From positions 16,144,743 to 16,208,742 of the forward strand of contig NC_044027.1 of NCBI RefSeq assembly GCF_900496995.4: a stretch of 64,000 nt of DNA. The letters are read 5' to 3'. A program made the translations under genes and the position numbers. The notes under the pieces are model-generated. The model was not told the DNA's origin. It was given only the letters and a program-made list of their open reading frames with translations, and made no database searches. This DNA is from Aquila chrysaetos chrysaetos (lineage: Eukaryota; Chordata; Aves; Accipitriformes; Accipitridae). Below are positions 11,391 to 46,822 of the stretch, one piece after another (position 1 is the first letter of the stretch; each line of letters opens with the position of its first letter).

Positions 11391-12911
11391 GTACGGCCCG
11401 GCCCGGCCCCGCGGGGGGCTGGGGGGGGGGGGGTCCGCGCCCCGCCGGCCCCGTTCCCCGCTCGGTCGGGGGCCGAGCTCCGGCAGCGCTGCCCGGTGCG
11501 GTTCTCCCTCCCTCCCTCCCTCCCGAGCTCCGGTATCGCCCTCCCGGCGGGGCTCCCTCCGGTACCGGCTTCGCGATGCTTGTGGGCGACATCCCTCCTC
11601 CCCCCCCCCCCCCCTTCTTTAATTTTTCTTCTATTTAAACATGCAGCTCTGATCGACTCTAGGATAAACTCTGAGCGAGCTCTGTTATTGGCTTTGAGTC
11701 AGAAGTGTCTGGAAGCCTTAATGAAAACCAAGTGTAAGGCAAGTCTCAGCCACCTGTCCCCGGGATCCCCAGCCAAGCGCTCTGGGCTTCCATTAATCAA
11801 TGGATCTGCCTCTTGGAAAGTGTCTTTTGCATGCTGGACCTCTACCCTGGGGCGATCGCAAAGCGGAGTTGGGGACCTGGAAGCCCTCTGGTAATTTCTC
11901 TAAGCCAGATACCAAAGCCGTGCTGGCATTGCCGGCAATTCTGCGTTTCCAAAACTGCTGCGAAAAGCCCTTGCAAGAAGAAAAAGGGGTAGGAGAGAAG
12001 GTCTTTACGTTGCAGGTCTGCAGTCCTGCCCCCTCTCCCCAGGAGCAGCACCTCTCCCACCTCCCTACTTCCCAAAGATACTCTCTAGTTACTTTTCAAG
12101 GGAAATTAGCTTAGGGGAGAATATTTTTTTTTTTTCTTTTTCTTACAGACTTGAGCTGCTTTGATTGCCTGGAAGCATGATTTCCTGAAACCTGCTCCTT
12201 TCTGGCTCTTGCAGTGAGGTTCACAATAAAACGTATTGTGGTTTTGAGCTGGGTTTTACTTAAGAAAATGCCATTCTGGGTTACTCCCTTTCATGAGGCA
12301 GATGGAGAAGAGATGAAAGGCTGACACTTGGGATACTTCATTTCTGCTCTTTAATTGTGGGTGGTTTCTTTTCTATAACAGGCTTCTTCCCTGGGAATCA
12401 GTGGGAATTAGAGTGGAACAAATGAAAAAAGGAAAAATAACAGCTGTTAATTGCATTTTTTTGTTTACGAAGCCTTTCATCTTATTCTTCTAGGAGCAGT
12501 TCTGTAAATGGGGATATTTGAATGCACTGCTTTTGTAGATCCAGGGACACTTCTACTCGCTGCCTCTTGTGCAACGCTTGCTTCAGTGTAAGCCATGCTC
12601 TCTTCCAAGGCAGGCTCGGAGCCTCGGCTCTCACTGGTGGTATCAGGTGCAGCCACTGGGAACCAGTGCAAACTTGTGGTTTGGAAGATAGCAACCGAGA
12701 TGGGATGTGAACCTGTACCGTGTTAATGATTCCACTAATTAAATGTAACTTCAGAATCAAGCCCTTGCAGTCACTGGTGGTTGGTGTCACTTAGCTGACC
12801 GGGAATGCTGAAGAAGACATGTGCTGTGTAACCCAGGCTGCAAAGCAGCCCCTGCTCTCAAAGGGCAGCGCGGCTAAGTTTGGCTTAGCACGGTGTTTGG
12901 TTGCTTTCTAG
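11391..12911 (+). other. ADAMTSL2: ADAMTSL2 intron 1
   Basis: Its first 230 bp remain within the CpG island. A strong acceptor-like sequence (T-rich run then TTACAG, ending 12148) could open an alternative 5'UTR exon, but I see no convincing donor after it. Nothing else is recognised. Confidence 0.6.
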
Positions 12912-12912
12912 G

Positions 12913-38945
<26,033 letters not shown>

Positions 38946-39720
38946 TGCCCGGCAGCACCCAGCACCCACGGCACACACCGGGCCGGCACCCCTCCCTTAG
39001 CAAGGGCTCCGGGTACCATTTAGTAAGCGCTACACATCCCACAGACTGGTGTTAAGGTTTGGGTTTTTTTTTTTTTCTTTTCACCCCACCGATGCAGAAC
39101 TACTATCCTTGTCCCTCTCCCAGGTAGAGGAACAGTGCCGGCACGGCTCGGTTGCAAAGCCCTTACCACTGTACATTGGTAGCCCCCGTTATCAGAGCTG
39201 TACATAAAGTCGTGTATATTTGATTCCCCCGAACTGCAGACACATGCACGTGTTTCACAAGATCTTGTCCTTTTGGTTTCTTTCCTCGATGCAAGTTTGG
39301 GGTTGACGAGGGGAAGGCGTGAACCCCGTAAAGTGCAAGTTTCCCTTTGCAAAGGGGGTTAGTGCCTCTCTCCTAATTTATCCCCGAGACCTGCGCGCTC
39401 TCGTTAGCCGCATTTAATGTGGTGGGAAGCTGATTTTCGTTTGCTAAATGAACTCAAGCCCAAGCCCTTTTTTTGTAATATGTAGGTGTATACTTTTTCA
39501 GAGAATTTTATCTTATAATCAAATGTTAGTTCCGTAGTCCTTACACCTCCCCCCCGTAATGCTGACATATTGTATATAATATGGAAACATAACTGCACTT
39601 TATATCACAAAAAAGACGTGCTCTTTTTTAATATATTTGTTTACAGACAGTGAACTTTATCCATATAATCATTAATTTGTACTCATATGTATATTTTAAT
39701 AAAGTTGTCATATTTATGGT
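38946..39720 (+). other. ADAMTSL2: ADAMTSL2 3'UTR
   Basis: From the stop codon to about 20 bp past the AATAAA at 39698. It becomes AT-rich from 39.4 kb. Two strings match the Pumilio element UGUANAUA: TGTACATA at 39199-39206 and TGTATATA at 39571-39578; their use is inference. Confidence 0.8.
39698..39703 (+). promoter_or_regulatory. ADAMTSL2: ADAMTSL2 polyadenylation signal
   Basis: AATAAA, followed within 15-60 bp by GT-rich sequence (GGTGGTATCTTG, GTAGTGGGTGTTCGTG). It is the only canonical plus-strand signal I see in this AT-rich end. Confidence 0.85.
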
Positions 39721-40244
39721 GGTATCTTGTTTTATTCTCCAGTTTGTAGTGGGTGTTCGTGCCGTGTGCTGGGAACACTGGAGTCAGGGCTATGAACTTG
39801 TTGGTGCCTGGGGAGAGCAGAGCAGAGTCGGGGGAATCGCAGCTGCTCGGACAGTGATGCGAGGAGAAGTCCTGGCAGCAGGGGAACTGGGATTTTGGGA
39901 CCATTGCTCTGGGTTAGGGGCCTTTTAGGGTTACGTTTGTGGCTTAAAGAACTGCAACCCTGAAGCTTCTCAGGAGCTTGCAAGCAAAGAGGCTTGATAC
40001 GGCATCAGCAAGAAAAGGGCCTTTCCATGCTCCCAGGGTGGGGGTGAGGTTATTGCCCCGTGTTTCTGCAGGCATAACTCATCGAGGCTGGGCCAAAGGC
40101 TTTTTAGCATCCCCCGTACTAGTGTCTGTACCCCAATTACTACTGCATTGCTCCCCTCAGCAGCAGGGAATCTCCTGTGCCTACGTGAAAGCTTTGCAAA
40201 CACCACCCCATGTTTGAAGATGCAGGGACAAAAAGGTCAGCCAC
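39721..40244. other. Gap between the convergent 3' ends of ADAMTSL2 and FAM163B
   Basis: About 0.5 kb of unique sequence with GT-rich downstream elements for both polyadenylation signals. No coding sequence is seen. Confidence 0.7.
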
Positions 40245-40263
40245 AAAACCCATGTCAAAGTAG

Positions 40264-40275
40264 TTTATTTTTATT
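40264..40275 (-). promoter_or_regulatory. FAM163B: FAM163B polyadenylation signals (tandem AATAAA)
   Basis: The plus strand reads TTTATTTTTATT, i.e. two adjoining AATAAA on the minus strand, followed downstream (lower coordinates) by GT-rich sequence including GGGTTTTGTGG and TTTTTGTCC. Confidence 0.7.
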
Positions 40276-42192
40276 CTTTTTTGCTTTTTTTTGAGTTTTT
40301 TTTCCCCCCCTCTGTGATTCCCAAAGTCCTGTACAACAGATCACCAGGTGAAGGTTAGTGAAAGCCAACCGTTTGCTTAGTTTCCAAGCTACACGGGAAG
40401 GAAAAAAAAGAAAAAGAGGAAGAAAGGAAGGCTGGCAAGAGAAGTACGGTCACAAGAAATGCAAAGAGGAGGGCTCAACGCGTGGAAACAAACCCTGGTG
40501 AGAACTGTACACAGGAGCATGGCCCAAGCGGCTGCCATCCCCCCAGAGCACAGGCATCGTGCTCCCGGGACGCGGCACCCCAGGGACCAAGCCCAGAATA
40601 TTAAACATGTACGAAACCAAACCCACCCACCCCCCCCGCCCCAAACAGAACCCCCCGAGAAAGTCAAAGATAACTCCATTGCAAAGACTGACTTGTACTT
40701 CAAAAGATTTCCTGTGGAATTAAAAGCCCTCGTGGTTAAAAGTAAAATAGCCAGCTGGGCTGCATACAGTGTCTGTGAGCCGATGGGGCTGGAGCCATAG
40801 CTTTTTCTTCCCATCGCATCTTTAAAAAGAAAAACTGACCCAGAGCACAGCGCTGAGGCCATTAGAGTCTCTTTGCAGCCAGTCCATCCTCCGCCAGCCA
40901 TCCCCAAGTCCAGCGCGATGCTTTTAACCTGAATAATGCACAATCCAGGAGAAAGAGGGTGTTTTGTCAGACAAAAACTGTGAGTATTGCAAGGGTGGGG
41001 GGGAGGAATCGAGACAGCCAGGAGAAACCAGAGCACAAGAGTCCCCACATAGGCACCCCTGCACCGTGCAATTTCTCCTCCCAAAGCACTGAATTAACCA
41101 AACGGCTCTTTTGCAGCACATTTAGTGCAGAGGGACATGCTCGGTGGCCATCTCCCTGCCTCCAGCTCTGTCAGCACAGCCCTGGCTGGATCCAGCTTGG
41201 CCGGCGGAGCTGGGGCAGAGCTGGTGCCGCTGCCCGGCTGTGGGAAACAGCTCGGTGAAAAATGCAAAAGAGGTGGCTTTGCCTAAATCTAAAGTGTTTT
41301 GACACATTCCTGGATGGGGAGAATGTGTCATGGCTTTTTTTTTAAAAAAAAAAAACAACAAACACAACCCAATGCATGTAAAAATGTGCATGCAGGAGGG
41401 TGGGCACATAGACAGTCACACTCTTGCTCGCCCAGCCCTCAATCAGAAGTCGCATATGGCGTTATTTGAAGAGAGGATGCTGATTATTCGGATGGGATGG
41501 CTACGGGTATGCTCCTCCATCTGAAATTGTGCTGTGTGCTATTTCCACAGGCAGGTAATGCAATGGGTTTGCAAACCCTCCCAGCCTGGCTCCATCGGGG
41601 GGGGGATGGGGCAGCTCCAGGGGTTCCAGGGGCAGGGACAGGCTGCGCACCCACCGGCCATCCTGACCCTGAGGGAATCGTGCCTGTCACCCAGGAATAA
41701 ACGACCAAGTTGAGGAGTGAGATGGCCTGGGAATAGGGCAGGGCCGTACGCACACATACACACACGTACGGCTGCAGTACGGAGGGGTGGCACAAGGGTG
41801 GGCAATAGCAGCCCTGCTTTGCTATATATGTGAGTGTATGTGTGCGCACTAGGGCCAGGAGCAGTCAGCTGCAGCGTGCCCCCACGACACGGCAGCAGAT
41901 GCCTGCTGACTTGCAGCACGAGCCATTTTGCAGCCGACTGTGCGCCCCGTTACTTGCTCGTCATCAGCCGAATGTCGAGGAGGGGCTTTTACTCTGTATA
42001 AAAGGATGCGCAATATCAAAATCCTCTCTATAAAAGAAAAAAAAAAAATGCAATGCAGCGCTAGAAAACCTCACGTCCCAGCTGCAACTGTCCTCCCCCG
42101 TGCTCCCCTTTTGGGTTTGTTTTCTTTGCTACCCCTTTATATTGCCATTTAGCACGTCTCTACCTACAGAACGTAGAAATACATTCATTTTT

Positions 42193-42211
42193 TTCTTCTT
42201 CTTCTTCTTTT
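42193..42211 (+). repeat. (TTC)n microsatellite in the FAM163B 3'UTR
   Basis: About five TTC units following a short T run; GAA repeat in the transcript. Confidence 0.85.
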
Positions 42212-42317
42212 TCAAAACTCTTCCGTGAATTTCAAAAAGTTCTCCCTGCTGTTAAAAGCCCCGGCGGCAGCGGCGAGGTGTGATGTGATGCTCCGGGCTG
42301 GGCGGGCAGCCAGCACC

Positions 42318-42707
42318 TCACACATCGGTGCTTATGCTGCGGCTACGGGAGAAGGCTTCCCGCATGGCCGAGAGCCGGTTGGGGTTGAGCGCCTGCAAGT
42401 TGGCCACGCTCACCGGCAGATCCAGATCTTCCTGGCTCACCGTCTTGTAGCTCACCCGGTCGCCCCCGTTGTGCAGCTCCTCGGGGGGCTCCTGCAAGAA
42501 GAAGGTGGGGGGCTCGTACGGCGCGCAGCCCGGGCAGCTGGGCCGGCTCGATGCCGGCTTTTTGCCGAAGGGGGACGAGGCGTAGAGGGACGGGCCGTTG
42601 GTCAGCACTACGTTGCGGTTGCAGTGGAGCGGCGGGATGTGGGAGTGCACGGCGAAGTCGGGCTCCTCCTCGTCCTCCTCGGACTCATCCTTCTTGCAGC
42701 AGTAGTA
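42318..42707 (-). CDS. FAM163B: FAM163B exon 3 coding part: residues 32-160
   Basis: Acceptor CCCTTTTCAG before TACTACTGCTGC; 129 codons and TGA at 42320-42318. A 240-codon plus-strand frame across this exon is its GC-rich antisense shadow. Confidence 0.96.
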   Translation of the reverse strand, partial: YYCCKKDESEEDEEEPDFAVHSHIPPLHCNRNVVLTNGPSLYASSPFGKKPASSRPSCPGCAPYEPPTFFLQEPPEELHNGGDRVSYKTVSQEDLDLPVSVANLQALNPNRLSAMREAFSRSRSISTDV

Positions 42708-42983
42708 CTGAAAAGGGATGGCCCCGTGGGGCCGGGGCTCAGTCGGCATCCCAAACCGCCCACCTTGCCACCGAGGGGCTGCTCCGTGCGTGCCAGCCCT
42801 GGGGACCGGCAGGCAGGGGACAACGGGCTGCCCGCGGGCTTCCCTTCCCATCGCAGCATCCTTTGGGGCCGCGTCCCCCCCCAGCCTTACCTGGAGCCTA
42901 CAGTAGCAGAGGACGGCGATGATACAAAGCAAAATGACAGTCGCTAATATTCCACCTGTGATGACCACGGTCCCGGCTGTCAT
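42318..42983 (-). CDS. FAM163B: FAM163B (spliced, two coding exons, complete)
   Basis: Minus strand: 42983-42891 joined to 42707-42318 across a 183-nt GT/AG intron gives 160 residues plus TGA (human FAM163B about 166). The first exon is MTAGTVVITGGILATVILLC followed by IIAVLCYCRLQ, the hallmark FAM163 N-terminus: a single membrane segment (about residues 5-27) ending in a Cys-rich juxtamembrane stretch. The second exon starts YYCCKK, then an acidic block (DESEEDEEEPDF), a Pro/Cys-rich segment (CPGCAPYEPPTFF) and a conserved tail ending FSRSRSISTDV. FAM163 proteins (FAM163A is NDSP, neuroblastoma-derived secretory protein) have no established biochemical activity. I assign the B paralogue from sequence and from its place next to ADAMTSL2, as on human 9q34. 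Topology is probably N-out with a cytoplasmic tail, by inference. Confidence 0.97.
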   Translation of the reverse strand: MTAGTVVITGGILATVILLCIIAVLCYCRLQVRLGGDAAPKDAAMGREARGQPVVPCLPVPRAGTHGAAPRWQGGRFGMPTEPRPHGAIPFQYYCCKKDESEEDEEEPDFAVHSHIPPLHCNRNVVLTNGPSLYASSPFGKKPASSRPSCPGCAPYEPPTFFLQEPPEELHNGGDRVSYKTVSQEDLDLPVSVANLQALNPNRLSAMREAFSRSRSISTDV

Positions 42984-43006
42984 CCGCCCTCTTCTCCATT
43001 AACAGC
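42891..43006 (-). CDS. FAM163B: FAM163B exon 2: 5'UTR end and coding residues 1-31
   Basis: Acceptor CACTTTTGCAG (AG at 43008-43007), 23 nt of leader, ATG at 42983-42981, donor CTCCAG then GTAAGG. An upstream ATG at 42999-42997 opens a frame overlapping the start. Confidence 0.93.
42898..42999 (-). other. Upstream ORF overlapping the FAM163B start codon
   Basis: ATG 42999-42997, 33 codons, TAG ending at 42898. It begins 16 nt before the FAM163B ATG in another frame and ends inside the same exon. G at +4 but T at -3 gives moderate context. Confidence 0.7.
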
Positions 43007-46000
43007 CTGCAAAAGTGAGCGCACGGGGTGATGGGGTGAGGCTGGCACTGGGCTGCAGATCCCCAAACGCTCAGCTCACCCCCTGTTCGCAGGGGACTAG
43101 AAACCAGGAGGATTCTGTGGGAGGTGATGGGCAGGATCAGGCCAGATCCTGGCACTGGGTGCCTGTTAAAGCCATCAGGGCATCCCCATCTGCCCTAAAT
43201 GCCACCCTGGAGGTGCAGGGGGATAAAACAAGTTTTATGCAGTGGGTGAGAGCTTTAGTGAGCAGCAGCTCTGGGGTCACATCAGGCTCTTCTGCATCCA
43301 GGAGGAGGGAACCCAAGGGAAATAGAAAACCTTCTGCCCAGTGCCCGTGGCACCCAGGGCACCCTCCTGGCTCCTGCCTGGTGGCAGACAGCTTCAGTGA
43401 TGGGAGAAGGAGCTTTGCAGTGAGGATTTCTGAGCTGTACACATTTTTCTCTGAGCCTATAATCCATTTTCCCCACGAAAACAATGTGGTATTTTAATTT
43501 GGCATAAAACTGGAGCTGCTAAGTGAGCCTTTAATGACTGCAGGGACAGGCGCTCTCCCCTCCCTGAGCAGCGAGCTGAGGTACGGGATGTGTCCGGCTG
43601 CTGCAGGAGGCACCAAGTTCCTCACCTTCGCCATGGCCAAGCCACAGTGTTGGGGGGGCTGTGGGGGCACCCCAGGATGATGCTTCTGACAGCCTCGGCC
43701 AAGCTGTTCATTCCCACCACAGCAAATGCTGCGGCTGGGACACAGTGTGCTGGACATCACAGGGATGTTGGGGCTCAGCTTGGCCCCACGCTTGCGTTTT
43801 GGGGTACCACCAGTACCCTTCTCTCCCTGGAGTGCCCCTTAGAGGAATCTGGGTGCTGAGACAGAATTGGTAGCGGTGGAAGGTCCCTGCTTCTGGCACT
43901 GCTGGGCTCACCCACAAGGCAGATGCTGTGCATAATGCGCAGTACATGAGCCCCACAACACCAGCACGGGTCTTCCTCTGAGCATCCCTGCCCCGGGAGC
44001 TAGCGGGAGGGCTTGAATTTCCTTCCATCCCATGCAGAATAAGACCAAGCTCTTCTTTGCCACAGGAAGGATGCTGGGGAGACGCGTACCTGCCTGCACA
44101 CACCTGCTAGCGGCTATGGAGACAGCGGCACTAACACCAGCATCACTCTGCAGCTAAAGCTCCAGCAGCCCTTCAGTGCCGCAAGCGTCAGGCTGGGAAC
44201 AGGAGAAGCGACATAAATTAAGAGAGAAATCGTACCCTGACCACCTACTCTACAAGCGCTTTAACAAAGCTGGCTTCCAGCTCACGCTATCAGGTTAAAA
44301 CAAAAAACCAGCCACCCCAGCCCCAAATTACTTCAGCACCCGAGGAAAAGCAACCGTATCTGTCAGGGATTTAACCCGCTTCCAAAGAAAATAAATCTGT
44401 GGCATATTTTCAGGCGCTTAATGTCCTGCTAAAGTTGGGTAAGTGCTGAATGGATAAAGCAGTATCACATTTTATGTTGCTGCTGAGCAGCGCTGTAGGA
44501 GGGAAGGTAATTTATAACGACGTCTGAATGCCTTCTAGCACCATGTGGCCATGGGGCAAGCGCCGGGCCAAATCCTGCCCTCATTCCTCGGGCAAAATAC
44601 CCTGAGGAGGCTCGGGGAGGAGGAACACAGTCAGGAGAAGGGTTTGCAAAAAAAATGCTTCAGTGATTTAGAAACTTTGATTCTTGTTTAAAGAAAGAGG
44701 GATGGAGGCACTGGGCTGCAGACCTCGAGCTGCACTGGGTGCTGTGGGCACATGCACCAGCTCAGCAGAGCCGGCTGGAAATGCCCGTCCGCGGGTCCTT
44801 TGCTGCTCCCATTTGCAATCCCCATGCTGCCAGGTGCTGAGCAGGCGTAGGACCCGGCTCTGGGGTGGCCGGACTCAGCCCCGCAGACTCTCGGGGCCGG
44901 GTGCTGCACCCATCAGAGAGGATTGGCATCTTAGCAAGCTCCTTGCCAGCCCAAGATGAAAGGTGGCAGGCAGGGCTCCGGCAGGGAGGGCTCCCCAGCT
45001 TCCCTGACATTTAATTAAATGGCTGCCTATGCCCAGAGCACTAGCGAGGGTCGCACAGAGCTGGTTTTCATAGTTTCTGTCCAGATGCGGTCAGCCAGAC
45101 GTGGTATCGCAGCCACCGCTCCATCCAGAGCAAGACCATTTGCATTTCGCTCTTTTTTCCTCCCATAACATACTTGTCTGATTAAAGCTGCGTACCTGGA
45201 AGCATTAAACTCTCCAGCGTGCAAAGGGGGAGGAAAGCAGAGCATGTGGAGGCCCATAAGCAGAACAATTCCTGTCTAGACCTCCTTTTTACATTTGTTC
45301 CTAATTTCACGCTCCACAGGCTCCCAGATTCATATATTTAGTAATAAATATCCTGGTAAAAGGAAGTGCTTTGCAGCTCCGCTGTGGTCTTGGAGAAAGT
45401 ATGCAGGAGCCCTGGTATTAGGAACGCAGGCACCGAGAGATGCGGTCCCAGCAGACGGTCGCTTGGCTCCTTCCTCGCCCGTTGGTAATGTTAGGAGCCC
45501 TCCAGCTACCGAGGATGCCTGAACCCCCCCCAGCCCCTCTGCCCCATCCAAATCCAGCCCCCAGCACGTCCTCCATCACTGCCAGACAGCAGAGAAGGGG
45601 CTGTGGGGGATGTTAATTCTGCACGGGCTGTTTGCCCCTGGCCCAGGAGCTCTTTGCTGTAGGAAAGCAGTCCCCAGCGCCGTGGGGTGACAGGGGATGG
45701 TGCCTCTCAGGGTTACCGGGAGCTTCCACGCTGGCGTGGGCCCGCGGGAGCTTGGGTGCAATGCTTCCCCCTTCCCTGGGCACCCTGCTTTACTTTCCCA
45801 GCGTGCAAAGGACAGGTCATGCCGCAACAAACCAGACGCTTCACTGCTATATTACTACAGGCTGCTCCCAGATGAGCTATTTGGTCTTAAGACACAATCC
45901 TGTGCCACTTGCCTGCTTTTGCCAGGACATCTACTGCTGCAGCTATAACAGCAGCAGCCCTGCAGTGGCTAGGAAGTCTCAGGGTGCGAAAAAAATGGCC

Positions 46001-46805
46001 TTTTCTATTCCTTGCAGCCTGGAGAAGACACAAGCAGAGCTCCCATCGGCTCTGGTCCCAGACTGGCAACTCCTTACCATGCCGACACTCCCTGCGTGTC
46101 CCTGCCACGGCTGAGGACACGGGTTTTGAGGTCGTGCTGTTCACTAGGAGCCGGGTCTGCATCAGCCTCTGCCCCCCCCGCTTCGCTTGGACACTGCTAC
46201 GAGGGACTGACGGACCTTCCCGATGTGCTGCAGCCCGACCCAGCGGGCTGGAGGCAACTTCTCAGGAGCAACAGAGAATGGGACAGCACAGAATTGCACT
46301 TGATAATGCAGAGAGCAGAAAGGGGGGGGATGAGAAATCATCCCAAGTCACCCCCCCCCCAGCATCTTGAACATGGCCCCTGGACCGCCGAGAGTGCCCG
46401 GTGTGGGGAGAGGCTGCTCACAGCTGCGCCTCGCTCCTGGGCTGGAGACCGGCTGTGCGGCCAGTGCCTCTCGGGATGCCTGCGTGGGAGGAAGGCTTCG
46501 GAGCAGCTGGGGAGGGGGGCTGAGTTCAGCCCATCCGAAGGCTCCAGCTAATACCCGGCTAAGCGTGGCTCCGAAACGCTGAGCTCCAGGTCCAGGTGCT
46601 GGAGTACTCCAGCCACGGCCGGCTCATGTGGACTGGTCTGACCCTGCCTGCCAAGGCTGTGGGAGAAGGAGAGCTGGGGACTGTGAAGGAGACCACTCCA
46701 AGGCTTTTTTAAGAGACCCTCAAGTGTCCGATTAAGCCAGCTTCTAGGATGCGCAGGTGTTAAGAACAATCTTCAGGTCAGACCTTTAAATTAATGGAGC
46801 TTCCG

Positions 46806-46822
46806 TCCATCCCATCCCATCC
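46806..46822 (+). repeat. Short (CATCC)n repeat
   Basis: Three CATCC units followed by a degenerate fourth. Confidence 0.8.

Larger units (their letters stand above)
10590..11620 (+). promoter_or_regulatory. ADAMTSL2: ADAMTSL2 CpG-island promoter
   Basis: A very GC-rich, CpG-dense kilobase surrounds the inferred start of ADAMTSL2. It contains a G tract (10790-10818), C tracts (10837-10852, 10978-10987, 11007-11022, 11124-11136, 11151-11166, 11600-11614), a CCCT repeat (11504-11524) and many GC-box-like strings. A TATA element sits at 11184-11190, so the promoter combines a CpG island with a TATA box. Confidence 0.8.
40246..42317 (-). other. FAM163B: FAM163B 3'UTR
   Basis: About 2 kb from the stop codon to the tandem AATAAA signals at 40275-40264 on the minus strand. 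It contains a (CTT)n run (plus-strand 42193-42211), an A/T tract at 41336-41353 and a CA-type stretch at 41750-41768. A long 3'UTR of this kind is my inference; no nearer canonical minus-strand signal was noticed. Confidence 0.65.

Noticed and set aside
12149..12235. Extra 5'UTR exon of ADAMTSL2
   Set aside because: Strong acceptor-like TTACAG, but no convincing donor follows; the 12912 acceptor gives a complete gene without it.
42225..42947. 240-codon plus-strand frame
   Set aside because: Antisense shadow of the GC-rich FAM163B coding exon.
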